Shown here in pieces: positions 11,021 through 21,682 of a stretch of 64,000 nucleotides of DNA (within the stretch, counting starts at the first letter, position 1; every line of letters begins with the position of its first letter). This DNA comes from Telopea speciosissima (lineage: Eukaryota > Streptophyta > Magnoliopsida > Proteales > Proteaceae): assembly GCF_018873765.1 (NCBI RefSeq), contig NC_057922.1, positions 12,475,563 to 12,539,562 on the forward strand, given 5' to 3'. The notes under the pieces are model-generated. The model was not told the origin of the DNA. It was given only the letters and a program-made list of their open reading frames with translations, and made no database searches. The position numbers and the translations under genes are program-made.

Positions 11021-11810
11021 TTTTTTTTACCTAAAATTGGGATTCAAAATTTATAGGTTTTCAATGGGGAGGAGGAAAGTTCTCCCGCCAAATTTGGCGG
11101 AGCTTTTGATTTGCATGGTTGGGTTATGGAAGAGATTGAATCAGTGAATGGGTTTCTTTCACTAAATATGGAAGCACGGTTGTTGCGGAGGGCAGGGAAG
11201 GAAGAAAGCTTTATTAGAATTTTTTATTTTTCGTAACCGTACCCACCAAAGAAACAGAATCTCAAAACGGTATTTTAGAATATACAAAAACCTAAGAGGG
11301 TATTTGGAGCATAGTTGGCAAAAATGGAAACGATAATAAAATAGAATTTTACGGTACAAGCTTTAAACGGTAAAAAATTACAAACAAATGGTCAAATAAA
11401 ACTGTCAAAAAAACAGAGAACGGTACAAAATGGAGAGCGGACGGTACGGGTTTTAAATGTTTATATTACAAAAAAAGGCCACTATTCTCATATAAATTGA
11501 GAAATTTTTCTTTAAAATACATGCTTCTATTTCCGGTATCCATGCATTGACTTTGAGTTGATGGTAATATCATGAAAAATGTAGCCCATTCGAGTCATCT
11601 TTACGTCGGTGAAAGAATCAAGCCGATTAGAATTTGGGAGAGAGAGATACGGTCAGTTAAGTCCAAGGTCTTAAAAAACGCCAAAAAAAAAAGAAACGTG
11701 TTTTAAACATGTTTAAAATGGGAATACTTGTCGTTTGCCTTTTTTTTATCGTATGTTTGGGAAGCATACGACAAAGTGTGTTTTAAACACGTTTTTGCTA
11801 ACAGTGATTT
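11021..11810. other. Intergenic, repeat-derived, no gene seen
   Basis: Contains AT-rich sequence with repeated ACGGTA and AAACGGTA words at 11330-11460 and a TTTAAAACATG / ATACGAC stretch, suggesting a decayed transposon. No boundary could be fixed. Confidence 0.35.
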
Positions 11811-11816
11811 GGAGTG

Positions 11817-11976
11817 CGGATCATTTTCCTTATACAAGTACCAATGTACCATCCAAGGACCAAGGCCCTCCAGGGTCACTTACATAGAATCCACTGTGGG
11901 ACCCACATGATGACTAGATTCCATGTGAATGGCCCTGAAGGGCCTTGGACGGTATTTGTACAAGGACCTGATCCGG
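11817..11976. mobile_element. Foldback MITE
   Basis: The left arm starts GGATCATTTTCCTTATACAA and the reverse complement of the right arm starts GGATCAGGTCCTTGTACAAA. The two stay similar for about 70 bases (shared CCAAGGCCCT and ACATRGAATC blocks), so most of the element is terminal inverted repeat. No convincing target-site duplication was found, so the superfamily is open. Confidence 0.65.
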
Positions 11977-12729
11977 TCACATTTGTGAACCAAAGGTAAA
12001 GTGAATTATTCCATTTCTTTGGTTGCAAGCCAGGGTAGTAGGAACCAGATCCAAGGAAAGGGTTACAAGATCCAGGGAAAGGGTTACAAGGGTGTCAAAA
12101 GAAAACCGATTGAAAGTACAACCAACCCAATTAATGGTACATATGGCCTTTTCTGTGCTTTCTTAGAAGGATTGGGTGTCTCCACTTTGCATCATTAAGT
12201 AATGGATAGAATTTCCCTCCACCCACAAGATCCGAGAAAGGGTAATGGGAGGATATCTTGGAACATACAAAAACCATAGGAAGTATTTGTGAACCCTAGG
12301 ATGGTGGGATCCTAGGGTTCACCGTACTCTATGGATAGAGGGAAACTTAGTCCTTAATTAATTAGATTGTAATTGACCTTTTTTCTGCTTTGAGGCTACA
12401 GAGTGCAAATCTCCCCCCACCCAAAAAGTAAGTGAAATTTTCATCAATGTTAATCACATAACGTTGATACATGTACCCTGAGCCGACCTGATGGTTCTCG
12501 TACGTGTACCTGAGCCGAGCTCGAATTTGACTCCCCTTACCCCTACCCCCCTTGGGGCCAGTCCCACAGATTCTATGGTTCTCATCATAAGATCCAAACA
12601 CAATCGTTAGCAAAAAAAAAAAAAAAAAATTCAAATCAAATAGCAGCAGTTGGCAAATAACATAAATTATCTATATATTTAAATGGTGAAACAGATTATT
12701 TAAATCTTTATTTTAAAAGAAATTTGCTA
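11977..12729. other. Intergenic, no gene seen
   Basis: Includes a short tandem duplication near 12049-12091 (GGAAAGGGTTACAAGATCCA-type unit repeated) and a 12480-12530 piece resembling the GGTTCTCGTACGTG word of the FLA duplication units. No gene was recognised. Confidence 0.4.
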
Positions 12730-12883
12730 CTAATCTTCAATTTCATTTTTGGATGAGTTGCAACCACAAATCCTGATACATCAAAGATTCACCGGACCAA
12801 TCAACGGCCGCCACGTGTCACAGGGCGACCCGCTCCAGAACCAAGGAGAACGAACCGGGGGTCCCACCCGGACGTGGTCAGCA

Positions 12884-13110
12884 CCCAGGCGCGGCCTCAC
12901 CCAGGCGTGGCCTGCACCAAGCGCGGCCTCACCCAGGCTCGGCCTGCACCCAGGCGTGGCCTCACCCAGGCGCGGCCTACGCCCAAGTGCGGCTTGCATC
13001 TAGGCGCGGCCTCACCCAGGCGCAGCTTGCACCCAGGCACGGCCTCACCCAGGCTTGGCCTCACCCAGGCGCAGCCTCTCAGCCAGGCGGGCCTGCACCT
13101 AAGCGCGGCA
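12884..13110 (+). repeat. GC-rich minisatellite inside the LTR U3
   Basis: About a dozen 16-19 base units alternate between CCTCACCCAGGCGCGG and CCTGCACCCAGGCGTGG types, with scattered changes. Open frames read through in more than one frame and strand simply because the repeat lacks stops; they are not genes. CpG content is far above the surrounding sequence. Confidence 0.85.
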
Positions 13111-13420
13111 TCGTGGAAGCGAACGTGATGTACACGGACATCGGGGCCACTCGTCTATGACCCAATCGTGTCACTGCAGACTCATGTCACCACCAGGACT
13201 CTAGGCCACCGCTTAGAAATCACGTCACCCAGACGGATTCAAGCACCAATAACGTTATCATCACACGCGGGTATCTATCCAACAAGGATCTTGATACCAC
13301 CAGGACACTCCCTCCCGTGGGGAGATGGCCAATCAGGATAGAGCCCCGTTACCCAGGGCCTCTATCCACTCAACGGCATAATCGCCATCAAACTGGGACT
13401 CTCCACACCACCATACACTA

Positions 13421-13430
13421 CTATAAAAGG
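13421..13430 (+). promoter_or_regulatory. LTR TATA box
   Basis: CTATAAAAGG in the solo LTR, the probable U3 promoter core. It points rightward, opposite to the interrupted defensin-like gene. Confidence 0.55.
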
Positions 13431-13885
13431 CAAGGTACACAACCCCATAGAGGGACATAAAAACTCATATTGAATAATCACTATTCATCTATTTGCTCAG
13501 GTGATCTAACTTTGGCATCGGAGAGTCCCAGGCCGAAACCACACCGGTTCTCTCTGTTGACCCCTTGGTCCACTTGCAGAACCGCTCGACGATTTTTTGA
13601 CGCAACAAATCCCATGCACAGTACAACTTCCTCCAAAAGGATAGCAGTCAATGTTGCACTGAAAATTATCGCAAGAAGCTTTTACGTTGCCTGCTCCTGA
13701 AATTATCCCCCCCCCCCTCCCCTTGCTGCGTCCACCATGGGCACCCCTTCTATACTTGCAACTGCAGCAGTACATATATAGACAATCAAATTAGTTAATT
13801 AGTGGGTTCACGAGAGAGAGAGAGAGCTTCCCCATCACTAGCGAAGTTTTGTGAATGCGATTCACTCACTTCCAATATGTATGGT

Positions 13886-13895
13886 ATTTATAGTT
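13886..13895 (-). promoter_or_regulatory. TATA box upstream of the defensin-like remnant
   Basis: The minus strand reads ACTATAAATACC about 50-60 bases upstream of the ATG at 13835, a normal spacing for a small plant gene. Confidence 0.4.
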
Positions 13896-14760
13896 GTGAG
13901 GAGTTTCGGACCTGACAAGGATACGTGGAAAGAATCCAAAATATTTTGGAATTGAATATAGCAAAAATGGTAAGAATAATATTGCATAGTAATCCATATA
14001 TTCTAATGCGGAGAGAATCTTGGGTAAGGGTGAGTTTGGTATGAAATCAAGGATCACAACCTTAATTGTCGGGATTCCAATCCAGGCCAGTTAAGTGAAT
14101 TGGTCTCGTATATTAAAGCTAGATGTACGTTTATCATAAAAAATGTAATCAAAGCATAGTTGATAAACTGGGTTTGATTGGAACGAGCCACCCGATATTA
14201 GTGGAGTCAAAATTTTGGAAAACTTGATCAAGAATCTTGTAGATTACCTCACTGTAAAAAAAAAATGATGAGATTTATATCCAAGTCATCACAAACTTGG
14301 CGAGTTTAATCGTATTTTAAAAAATCATTGTATTCTAAAATAGTAAGAAATCCTCAATTCCTCGACTTCTTTCTCTTGTTCAATGGTATAAACTCAAAAT
14401 GCATGGACATGTGATTCTTTGATTATTATTTTTTTCTAATTTTCCCATATTTTTATGGATTTTTTCGATTTTTTACTAATTTATGCATATTTATCATATT
14501 AAAAAGAAAAAGAAAAAACAAACAAACATACCGAATCACCAAGCTTTTTTCAAAAAAACCTGATCTTTCGACCATGGATCAAAGCTGATTCTAACCATGC
14601 CATTAATTATCTACTTTAAAAAACCAAGTTACATACTACTGACTTACTAAAGCTTAACATAATAACATATCATGACTTATTTTCCAAGCACAAATGAATT
14701 GTGTGTTTTAACACCATTTTCATTCCTATCAAGTTATCTACGTTGACTTGAAATATGACA
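13896..14760. other. Intergenic, no gene seen
   Basis: AT-rich spacer with short low-complexity open frames only. Confidence 0.45.
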
Positions 14761-14769
14761 CTAATTAGG

Positions 14770-14973
14770 GGATTTGGCTCCTGTCCTACAGTGGCGGGAG
14801 CTGGAGCGTTCAGCCCATGGAAACCACCTAAATACAGGGGGTGGGGTGATCATTTCACATGTGGGGCCCAGGTGAGATCCACATGTGAAATGACCACCCC
14901 ACCCCTATTTTTGTTATCGTTTAGCAAGGCTGGACGCTCCAGCTCCCACCACTGCAGGACAAGAGCCAAATCC
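14770..14973. mobile_element. MULE-type MITE, near-complete palindrome, 9-bp TSD
   Basis: The element starts GGATTTGGCTCCTGTCCT and ends with the inverse, AGGACAAGAGCCAAATCC. The arms (about 90 bases each) stay inverted through GGCGGGAGCTGGAGCGT and the GTGGGGTG block, so little more than a short loop is left. A 9-bp direct repeat CTAATTAGG flanks it (14761-14769 and 14974-14982). A second member is at 32773-32936. Confidence 0.85.
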
Positions 14974-14982
14974 CTAATTAGG

Positions 14983-16572
14983 CCCTCTCTACATCCCCCG
15001 AGATAACTGTCACAAGTTAACTTGTTATCTCTTCCTCCTCTCGCAACTGTGGAGTAGTATTAACAATACTTCCTCATTCATTCGATCTCATGTAGATTAT
15101 ATTTCTTCTTTGACCGAGTTCCCCTTCACCCACGGTGAAGAAAGAACTTTTTATCCTATGATATGATCTTTCAATTGGACTGAGAAATATTAGTTTTCAA
15201 ATTCGTAAAAGTGGATGGAAGTTAATGATAACATTCATTATTTTAGGAATCCAATCATAATATCAAATCTTCTTAGATGAAGAGATTCTAGGAGGTTAAT
15301 TTTTTTTTTCTTTTTTCTTTAACCACTTCGCAGGGCCTCTCTTTTATCCTCTGTCGCGATTTTTCTCTATAGCTGCAATTGTTCCCACCCCATCCTTCGA
15401 TAATCTCTAAGGGTGTCAATTGGTCCGGTTCAGGGTTACTGGTTCCGGCCGTAAGAGGTCAGGATCATAACCAAATCATTAAACTAATCAGTTCCAAACC
15501 TGAGATTCATGACCATTAACTAATTGGTGGGCCAGTTCCGTTTCCTAATTAGTTTCAAGCAATTCAAAATTAAAAACAAAAAAAACCCTAATGCATATTA
15601 CATATACTCAATAACATATATGTACTTCCCCAAAAAAGAAAAAAAACATATATGTAATATATATAGCAATTCTATAAAATGGGATATATAGCCCACCATC
15701 AATTTTTTCAAATCATCAAACTAATCCATACTACCTCTTGTTTTATATTCAATTAATAAGTAGAAACACCACCACCTTCTTAAACTAAGATTACTTTATA
15801 ACATGTCCTTAAATTAGCATATTCCCAATTAGCATATTCCCAAACGAACATTTAAATTAACAGTCATATCTTTAGTAAAATAGTATATGGGACAAGAGGC
15901 ACCAGTCAAAATTAAAAGACTAAAAAAATTAAGGGTTTGACCTTAGCTATATAACCTTCAAGTCTTAAAATTATATAATATATAAGGTTAGGATGTGGAT
16001 TTGTTCTGGTTCCGATGTCAATTCCAACGGTTCCTTGTTGCTCTATTGGTTTTAGAACCTTCGGGAGACCAATAATAAAATCAGTAGATCCAAAACCGGA
16101 CCAATAACGTAATTGGTAGATTCAAAATCGGACCAATAAGTTATTGAGTGGGTTGGTTCCAATTACTAACGGGTCAGTCCCAATTCGGTTTCCAATTTTG
16201 TTGCCATAGGAAAATTATCACCACCAGTTCTCTACCCAGTCAGCTCCCCAATGCCTCTAATAAGGGGGGGTTGGATCCCACCAGGGTAGTGTTCGTGCAT
16301 AAATAGGATGATCATAGTGCCCTCTTATTAGAGGCACTAGAGAATTGGACCGAACAGGGAACTGGACGGCTAAAGATCCACCCCTAAATTAATCTCTATC
16401 CTAATTTTTTTTTCAACCAATTTCTTCGATCTCCCTGATTTCCAAATCCGTCTCCCTGGTTCGTCTCAACCACCCCCGAATCTTGAATTCCTGATTTCTT
16501 CTCTTTTTTTTATCTCTCTCTCTCGGAAATTTATACTCGTCATCGGCTGGATACATATCTTTCGATAATCTC
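14983..16572. other. Intergenic, repeat-derived
   Basis: From 15411 there is a MULE-like terminal word (AAGGGTGTCAATTGGTCCGG) followed by GGTTCC-rich and GGACCAATAA-rich sequence to about 16200. The right end could not be placed. A 13-bp direct repeat TTCGATAATCTCT occurs at 15397-15409 and 16559-16571. No independent gene was seen; the leftward chimeric frame at 16413-16628 is listed separately. Confidence 0.4.
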
Positions 16573-16628
16573 TGGCGCAGCTGGTTGTGATGTTGCTGCA
16601 GAACTCGACGACTCAGTTTCTGAGCCAT
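16413..16628 (-). CDS. Chimeric 71-codon ORF at the inverted selenoprotein-H-like copy
   Basis: The minus-strand ATG at 16628 corresponds to the start codon of the functional selenoprotein-H-like gene (18953). After MA, a deletion of about 17 bases relative to the parent shifts the frame. The rest reads the parent exon out of frame and then, left of about 16573, entirely unrelated flanking sequence. The predicted 71-aa product is Arg/Lys/Glu-rich and resembles no family I know. Its upstream region (16640-16910) is an inverted copy of the parent promoter and 5' leader with only scattered differences, so it could be transcribed. It may equally be a dead by-product. Confidence 0.3.
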   Translation of the reverse strand: MAQKLSRRVLQQHHNQLRQRLSKDMYPADDEYKFPRERDKKKRRNQEFKIRGWLRRTRETDLEIREIEEIG

Positions 16629-16910
16629 CGATTCACACCCGATTGCTCTCTGGTCTGGGCTTCTTCCACAAGAAGCCTTTACAAAACTGGGAATGTTCTT
16701 ACGGGCAAAGCAAATGAATCGTTTTCTCTCACTTCTTACGAGATATTTATAACATTAAAACCCCAATTTAATTCCGGTCTGGCATCCACTATTTTCCCCC
16801 CGCTTTCTCTCTTATGCTATGTGACGAGGTCGGACGGTTAAGCTTTACTAACTTATTTTTTTTTGGTTTTGAGTGAGGTATGTGTGGGAGAATGTGGCCC
16901 ACCACCCACC
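16573..16910 (-). pseudogene. Inverted copy of promoter and exon 1 start of the selenoprotein-H-like gene
   Basis: The sequence is the reverse complement of about 18685-19030: the GGGAGAATGTGGCCC block, the AATTAAA...GTTATAAATATCTCGTAAGAAG promoter part, the 5' leader and the first codons. Differences are scattered and few. Coding similarity ends at the CAGCTGCGCC block near 16573. The copied start codon now leads into a shifted frame (see 16413-16628). Confidence 0.85.
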
Positions 16911-17030
16911 CGATTCCTGCAATTCTCATTTCCTAATTCCTATTCATGGTGAGCTCGTATCACCATGTGATGATATTTCCAAAAGAACCGAAGGGGAGAG
17001 AGAGTGTGATAGATCAAGAGGCAGAGGCAG

Positions 17031-17290
17031 TGTTTTAAGAATCGGTAATCGGATCGGTGAATCGCCATTATCGCGATCCCAATTTACACCGATTTGATAT
17101 CCCATCGATTCACAATATAAAAAACCCTAAAAATTCTCTGTTTTTGAGCTGAGAACTGATTCTAGGGTTCTTCGGGTTGATTATATTACATAGGAGAGAG
17201 AAATAATTTTTTTTTTTGATTTTTAAGGTCGATTTTGGTCGATTCATGTCGGAATCGGATTGTTCGAATAAAAAAACAAAACCATACTTT
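17031..17290. mobile_element. Possible hAT-type MITE, diverged
   Basis: The left end CAGTGTTTTAAGAATCGGTAATCGG resembles the CATGGTTTTAAGTATCGG end of the well-bounded element at 17989, and GATTCATGTCGGAATCGG lies near the right side. The right terminus and TSD were not found. It lies between the two broken selenoprotein-H-like copies. Confidence 0.35.
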
Positions 17291-17399
17291 TCCCTAGATT
17301 TAAGGGAATAAGCCCTTACGTGTGTTTGTGCGCGTGTACCGGTATGGGAATTGGAAATCCTCGATTTAGCCTAGGCCACAACTTCTATGAACAACACAC

Positions 17400-17825
17400 G
17401 GTCTGCCTTCTTCAAATTAAAGACATCATAATCAAAGTCAATACATCGAATGGCTATAATGTCACAGGTGAGAGACAACGATTTGTTTACTCAGAGGGAG
17501 TGAATCGATAGTGAGAAACGAAAATCCCAAGAGAGTGAACATTCGAATTCTCCAGCAACATCACAACCAGCTGAGCCGGACAATCACCGGGTAACGAAGA
17601 TTTCGGCGAAGGCTTCTGTTATGGGAGTAGAGGCTACACACAGTAAAGCGAAGAAGGAGCCAGTTGAGGAGACTGAAGAGAATTAAAGTTCTACCAAGCA
17701 GATGCTCCGTTGGCCGTTGGAGGAGATTTCTCGCTATAAAACCATTATAATTGAGCATTGGTAACATCTTCTATTCGCTTCAGTATCTTTTCTTCATGGG
17801 GTTTCAACTTCAAGTACGTGAATGT
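17400..17825 (+). pseudogene. Direct decayed copy of the selenoprotein-H-like exon 1 region
   Basis: The order follows about 18595-19275: the AATCAAAGTCAAT upstream block, a shortened leader, AGAAACGAAAATCCCAAGAG, the AGCAACATCACAACCAGCTG block, the AAGAAGGAG block, and the end of exon 1 (ATTGAGCATTGGTAACATC) with its donor and intron start. The start codon is lost (ATGGCT has become ATAGTG), a TAA interrupts the coding part and there is an internal deletion. It is clearly nonfunctional and more diverged than the inverted copy. Confidence 0.85.
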
Positions 17826-17988
17826 AATTTTATTGGTTTTGTTTATGTTTTCTTTGTGGGGTTTCAAGCATTATGTATACTTACTTCACTGGTACTCTGT
17901 TTTAACTGATGTGCCAGTCGTAACTGCAATACTTTTGAGATGTTAGGACATATGAATGGTTTAATGTGGCTCGCAAAGGAGTTGCAAG

Positions 17989-18225
17989 CATGGTTTTAAG
18001 TATCGGTATACGGGTGATACGTATCGATTTTGCTAGTCATGGGTATCAATACTGTATCGATAGCACGATACGGACAAGAGATAAAGTGGTCAGAAAACTC
18101 ATTTTTTTAAAAGAGATTTAAGAGTAATTTTGTCCGATATAGACAATCTAGGCCAATACCATATCGGTATCGTATCGATTTTCAAATTATCGATACCCGA
18201 TTCGATACCGTGCACTAAAACCATG
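17989..18225. mobile_element. hAT-type MITE with 8-bp TSD
   Basis: The 237-bp element starts CATGGTTTTAAGTATCGG and ends CCGTGCACTAAAACCATG, giving imperfect terminal inverted repeats. The exact 8-bp repeat GTTGCAAG flanks it (17981-17988 and 18226-18233); 8-bp duplications are typical of hAT elements. The interior is rich in GATACG/CGTATC words. Confidence 0.85.
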
Positions 18226-18233
18226 GTTGCAAG

Positions 18234-18952
18234 GTGAATGAATTTCCCATAAAATGGCTGTAGATTTTGTTTTGTAGTTTATAGATTTAAAGCTGGCGAA
18301 TGGAAGAGTAATTAATAATAACAAATAATGTCCTATTCGCTTAGGGCAACTCGCCTGAGAGAAAACTCCTTGATGAACATGGGGATCTTCCTATCTCCTG
18401 ATTTGTGTGTGTGCGGGGTCGTACAAGAGCCTTGGGGGATTTAATCAAATAAAGGCCGGTTACAGGATACCTCTTGTAACAAAAAATAAAAATAAAAATA
18501 ATGTAATAGTTAGGGGATTCGAACTCAAAACCTCTTGGTGATTATGGGCATTAAGTGTACTACAGCTCACCAACTGCAATAGACAGCTGTTCAAAACACA
18601 ATTTACCTTGGTCAAACTGAATACATCCTAATCAAAGTCAATCCATCGAATGGCTGTAGTGTCCCACGTATCCCAACTGGCGGGCCACATTCTCCCACAC
18701 ACACTCATATTCACATTCACTCACAAAAAGCTAAACCGTCTGACCTGATATGGCAGAACCGCAGAAGGGAGAAAGCGCGGGAAAATGGTGGATGCCAAAC
18801 CGGAATTAAACTGGGGTTTTAATGTTATAAATATCTCGTAAGAAGTGAGTGAGAAACAACGATTCATTTGCTTTGCCCGTAAGAACATTTCCAGTTTTGT
18901 AAAAGCTTATTGTAGAAGAAGCCCAGACCAGAGAGCAATCAGGTGTGAATCT
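18234..18952 (+). promoter_or_regulatory. Promoter and 5' leader of the selenoprotein-H-like gene
   Basis: The part from about 18595 to the start codon has been copied twice to the left. It contains a TATAAATA element (18829-18836) roughly 120 bases before the ATG. An in-frame extension upstream of the ATG exists only if a GTG codon (18845) started translation, which I do not accept for a plant nuclear gene. Confidence 0.5.
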
Positions 18953-21651
18953 ATGGCTAAGAAACGAAAATCCCAAGAAACTGAGCCATCGAGTTCTGCA
19001 GCAACATCACAACCAGCTGCGCCGGAGAATCGCCGGCTAACGAGGAGCTCGGCAAAGGCTTCTACTATAGTAGTAGAGGCTTCAGTACCCGCTAAGAAGC
19101 CGAAGAAACGAGGGAAGAAAGTGAAGAAGGAGTCAGTTAAAGATACTGAAGAGAATCAAGATTCAGATGTTTCAGATGCTCCGTTGGGACAGATTTCTGG
19201 CTCGAAAACCATTATTATTGAGCACTGGTAACATACTCTATTCGCTCAGTACCTTTTCTTTGTGGGGTTTCAAGTGAATATAATTTCTTGGTTTTGTCTA
19301 TTTTTTCTTTGTTTCGAGTCTCTGTTTCTTTTTCTCAACCAGTTTCTGATCGTTTGGTTTCATGTTTGAGGATGGCGTCCTTTTAACTTCTTATTGGCGT
19401 CTATTACGTGGTTAGGCTAATGGGGTCTTTGTAGTATGTTATAAGAGTTCGTTAGGAACTAGGAATGTTGTCTTTCATTTGTTGGTTATGTTACTTTGAA
19501 CAAATGGTAGTTGATTTCATGTATTTTATCTTCTTATATGGGTTTCTCAAGTGAACCGAGGCTCTTCTCGGTCTGTGTCCCTATATGATAGGTAGTGAAC
19601 TTGACATTGGCACCTTCTCTGTTTTGTTTGCTAAGAAACTCTCTCTGTACTCATTCGTGTTGTTGTCTGAGGATCGTTGGCTAAACTAATGGGGTTTTTG
19701 AAGTTTATTATATGAATTGATTGATGAAGAAGCATGCATTCTTCAAGAGAAGATGAATCTGTCTTGCATTTGTCAATTAGGTTTGCTTTGATGTGTTCTG
19801 AAAGAAAAATGGTGGAAGTTGTTTTCATGTGATTTGTGTGTTTGATAATAACTCTAGTTTTTTACAGATTTGGAACGGGGAAGGCTACCCACACCCTTCA
19901 GAGAGGGAGAGGGCAAGCCACCTGGCGACGGTCTTTTACCTTTATTTGTTTTTTCGAAAATGTGGATTGAGAATTGGAGGTGGGAAATCATGGGAGGAAA
20001 CAAATTCCAATTTAGAATCTAGTAGTAGGTGTAAAGCCTTTGTATCACATTCTGTTCCTTCAAAGACTTTGCATAGTTATCCATTTTCAACTAAAAGGTC
20101 TGCATTTATTTGTTACAATGGACCTTAAACATGTGGGACGGTTTCAATTAGATACTCAACAGGCTATGCGACAGGTAACAAAGGCTCTATGGGGACTCAA
20201 TCAGGTCAAAGGGTGAATGGAAACTGTAAATATTTGTTAGGAAATTGACAATTGTTGAAATTATTGATTCATTATCGCTGAAGGAAAGCTTGCTGTATAC
20301 TTTGCTTCTAAATTGTTTTTAAACACTTGCTGTTAAGTGGTACTTCCTCTCCTAATTGTATATATGATGACAGCACCTTGTATAAATATTTGAAAACTTT
20401 TTCTGCATATGTACTGCTTGAAGTAATATACTATTACAGTTTAAATGATTAGAAAATTTGCACATCCCAATGTAAGGGGCATTGAATATTGGCTTGGTGT
20501 GTTTTATAGATACCAGTCCAGTGTGAACTGTGAAGCACTAGATTGCTCTCTAAGAAAAGAAAAGCAAAAGACTATTTATGTAATGGGGTTTCCTTAAGGA
20601 AAATTAAGAAAATAAAATTTATAATCTGTAGTAGCAATTTAAGACTTACACTAAAATTTGGTTTTGTCTATGTAGTAATTTACCTTAGTAATTTATAGAA
20701 ACTCATGATTCAATTGCTTATAGTGGACTCTGGATTGGTTATTTATTATAATATTTTACTATTTCTAGTAAATAGTGAATGGGTGAGAGTTATAACTTTG
20801 GGCTGAATATAAGTTGTGGTATAATAACAAGATCCATCCTGCAATGTTATAATGGAGTTATTTCACAACATTATAATAGAGACGAGTTCACTGATCTGTA
20901 ATGGAGGTTTGGAATGCCATATGTAATTGGCTTTTGGATATTGGTTGGTTAGTTTTCCTTGTATAGTTGTATATATTTGAACAACTGGTAGCATCTTTAA
21001 AACCATGTAGTAGCTTAGTTTCATATAATTGATAATATATATTTTTTAGCCTACTGTCTCTTTATTTGTTTATCTATTTTTCTTGTTACTATTCTACTGT
21101 ATAACTGAGAATCTTCCAGCTTCTCATGTTGGGAACCTGGCAACTGTTCAATCTGAAAGTGGAGATGCTGACACCAATACAAGAACTTTGATGAACATCC
21201 ATACAAGAATTAAACAAACGATAATGAAACTGTAATCTGGAAACAGCCTCTCTGCGAAAGCAGGGGTAAGGCTAAGTACGTTATGACCCTCCCCAGACCC
21301 CGTAGTGTCGGGAGCCTCGTGCACTGGGTACACCCTTTTTTATATTGAAACTGTAATATCTCACAGTTTAAAGATAAGCTACAATCTCTCTCTCTCTCTC
21401 TAAATATATATATACATATGCAAACTATAGTTTTGAAGCATATAACATTATAAATAAGTAATATGTAAAATATATCTTCATGTGTAAAAAGAACAAAATA
21501 CGACGAGACAAATGCATTCAATTGATTATATATAAAGGATGAGGTTTCTTACTTGTACTGGTACCAAAATTTTTTTTAGGTATCATTTTAGCACTGTATC
21601 GTATTGGTACCTTAAAGATACAATACGTATCGGAAGGATAAACTTTATTTT

Positions 21652-21682
<31 letters not shown>

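Larger units (their letters stand above)
12774..13607 (+). mobile_element. Solo LTR (834 bp) with 5-bp target-site duplication
   Basis: The LTR begins TGATACATC and ends ACGCAACA (TG...CA termini). It is flanked by the exact 5-bp repeat AATCC (12769-12773 and 13608-13612). No internal region remains, so it is a solo LTR left by unequal recombination. It carries a TATA box (CTATAAAAGG, 13421-13430), a GC-rich minisatellite in its U3 part and a GGCATCGGAG motif near the 3' end, as seen in LTRs of plant Ty3/gypsy (Tat-like) elements. It lies within a defensin-like gene remnant. Confidence 0.9.
12730..13835 (-). pseudogene. Defensin-like (Cys-rich peptide) gene split by a solo LTR
   Basis: On the minus strand a last exon appears to start after an AG acceptor (exon edge 13690). 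It runs to the solo LTR's target site at 13608-13612, where the frame is interrupted. Across the LTR the same frame resumes at 12768 and ends at a stop at 12730-12732. Counting both pieces, six cysteines show the spacing C-x4-C-x3-C-x6-C-x5-C-x1-C, with the C-x3-C and C-x1-C pair typical of cysteine-stabilised alpha-beta defensin-like peptides. Upstream lie an ATG (13835-13833), a hydrophobic secretion-signal-like stretch and a TATA box, but these are in different frames with a stop and a G-run between, so the gene looks broken there too. The family call is inference from cysteine spacing; the interruption is visible directly. Confidence 0.5.

Noticed and set aside
12749-13128. Open frames on both strands over the GC-rich repeats
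   Set aside because: They arise from a stop-poor minisatellite in an LTR, with overlapping frames on both strands.
15411-16210. A third complete MULE with a GGGTGTCAATTGG end
   Set aside because: No inverted right end and no 9-bp TSD could be found near 16200, so only a possible left end is supported.
18845-18952. In-frame N-terminal extension of the selenoprotein-H-like protein
   Set aside because: It starts at a GTG codon in the 5' leader. Plant nuclear genes start at ATG; the ATG at 18953 begins the basic region expected for the family.
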